Assembly: GCF_024158745.1 (NCBI RefSeq)
Contig: NZ_JAMZAW010000006.1
Coordinates: 124,001-188,000, forward strand
Length of the DNA stretch: 64,000 bases
From: Paenibacillus tyrphae
GTDB lineage: Bacteria > Bacillota > Bacilli > Paenibacillales > NBRC-103111
Direction of reading: 5' to 3'
Shown here piece by piece: positions 63,756 through 64,000 of the stretch. The first letter of the stretch is position 1; each line of letters opens with the position of its first letter. A model generated the notes under the pieces. It was not told where the DNA came from. It ran no database searches and worked only from the letters and a program-made list of their open reading frames with translations. The translations under genes and the position numbers were made by a program.

Positions 63756-64000
63756 ATGAAGCTGCTGATCGGAGCAAGCGCCTCTTCGGCGATCATCGAA
63801 TTGCCGTACTATATACGGATTTTTCAGGACAAACTGCAAGCCGAAGTCAGGGTCGTCGTTTCGGACAACGTTTCCAACTTCATCAACCCGCAATTCTTGG
63901 GCGCACATATCGAAGGGAAAGTCTATCAAAAAATGCTCGACCCTGCGTATGACGTCGCCGTGCCTCATTCTTTCCTTGCCTCTTGGGCGGACATGTTCAT
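63756..64000 (+). CDS. HFCD flavoprotein (EpiD/PPC-decarboxylase-like), 3' partial
   Basis: ATG 63756 follows a strong AAGGAGGGG, and the frame stays open to the right edge (81 codons). 'MKLLIGASASSAIIELPYYI' is the flavin-binding first strand and loop of the homo-oligomeric flavin-containing Cys decarboxylase family. 'VPHSFLASWADMF' carries the family histidine and the WAD motif that precede the substrate clamp. Members decarboxylate C-terminal cysteines of peptides (EpiD, MrsD) or phosphopantothenoylcysteine (Dfp). A lone Dfp domain would normally be in a bifunctional coaBC gene; a regulated AT-rich promoter suggests a peptide-natural-product or other accessory role, but the rest is outside the window. 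Confidence 0.7.
   Translation, partial: MKLLIGASASSAIIELPYYIRIFQDKLQAEVRVVVSDNVSNFINPQFLGAHIEGKVYQKMLDPAYDVAVPHSFLASWADMF

Overview
The window looks like a chromosomal segment of a Paenibacillaceae bacterium (Paenibacillus or a near relative). The evidence is strong AGGAGG-type ribosome binding sites, frequent TTG/GTG starts, PBSX/XkdK-type tail proteins, Gram-positive lipoprotein signals, an HPr with both His15 and Ser46, and cre-like sites. This is inferred from content only; no 16S or other marker gene is present.

Region 1 (1-29.98 kb) is a contractile phage-tail locus of the PBSX/xkd type, cut by the left edge. It holds a coiled-coil protein, a sigma-like regulator, four paralogous mosaic tail fibres with small companion proteins, then the tail proper: terminator-like protein, YqzN/YkzM protein, sheath XkdK, tube XkdM, chaperone XkdN with a probable -1 frameshift extension, tape measure, LysM protein XkdP, XkdR, XkdS, XkdT and XkdU/YmfQ. 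A lysis module follows (membrane protein, holin, amidase). No capsid, portal or terminase gene lies in the window, so a tailocin is plausible, but the left side is not visible. The outstanding feature is that xkdQ, the tail-hub gene, is missing from its usual place between xkdP and xkdR. Its product appears instead as the C-terminal third of a 978-residue protein at the far end of the locus (26976-29912), fused behind a class-3-type lipase domain, RTX calcium-binding repeats and an EF-hand-like RTX-associated module. This resembles an 'evolved' effector-carrying VgrG of a type VI secretion system, but on a Gram-positive contractile tail.

Region 2 (30-34 kb) has a chemoreceptor and a divergent FAD monooxygenase. 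Region 3 (34.2-43.9 kb) is a polyol-utilisation operon: a sugar/polyol ABC transporter without its own ATPase, two zinc alcohol dehydrogenases, a PRD/EIIA regulator, a mannitol-type PTS EIICBA and a dedicated HPr. Region 4 (44.4-52 kb) has a small DUF441-type membrane protein, an ArsR-like regulator and a complete oligopeptide ABC operon with a good promoter and a perfect inverted repeat over the -35 box.

Region 5 (52.2-63.2 kb) holds a secreted stalk-domain protein, EamA, MATE and amino-acid transporters, an L-2-hydroxyglutarate oxidase/GntR/dicarboxylate symporter module with paired operators and a cre site, and a MarR-MFS operon. At the right edge a PPC-decarboxylase-like (EpiD-like) flavoprotein begins.

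Three copies of a structured intergenic repeat of roughly 175-270 nt (26.7, 52.0 and 61.2 kb) sit at operon ends next to terminators and show compensatory stem changes. They appear to be an uncharacterised element or RNA family.
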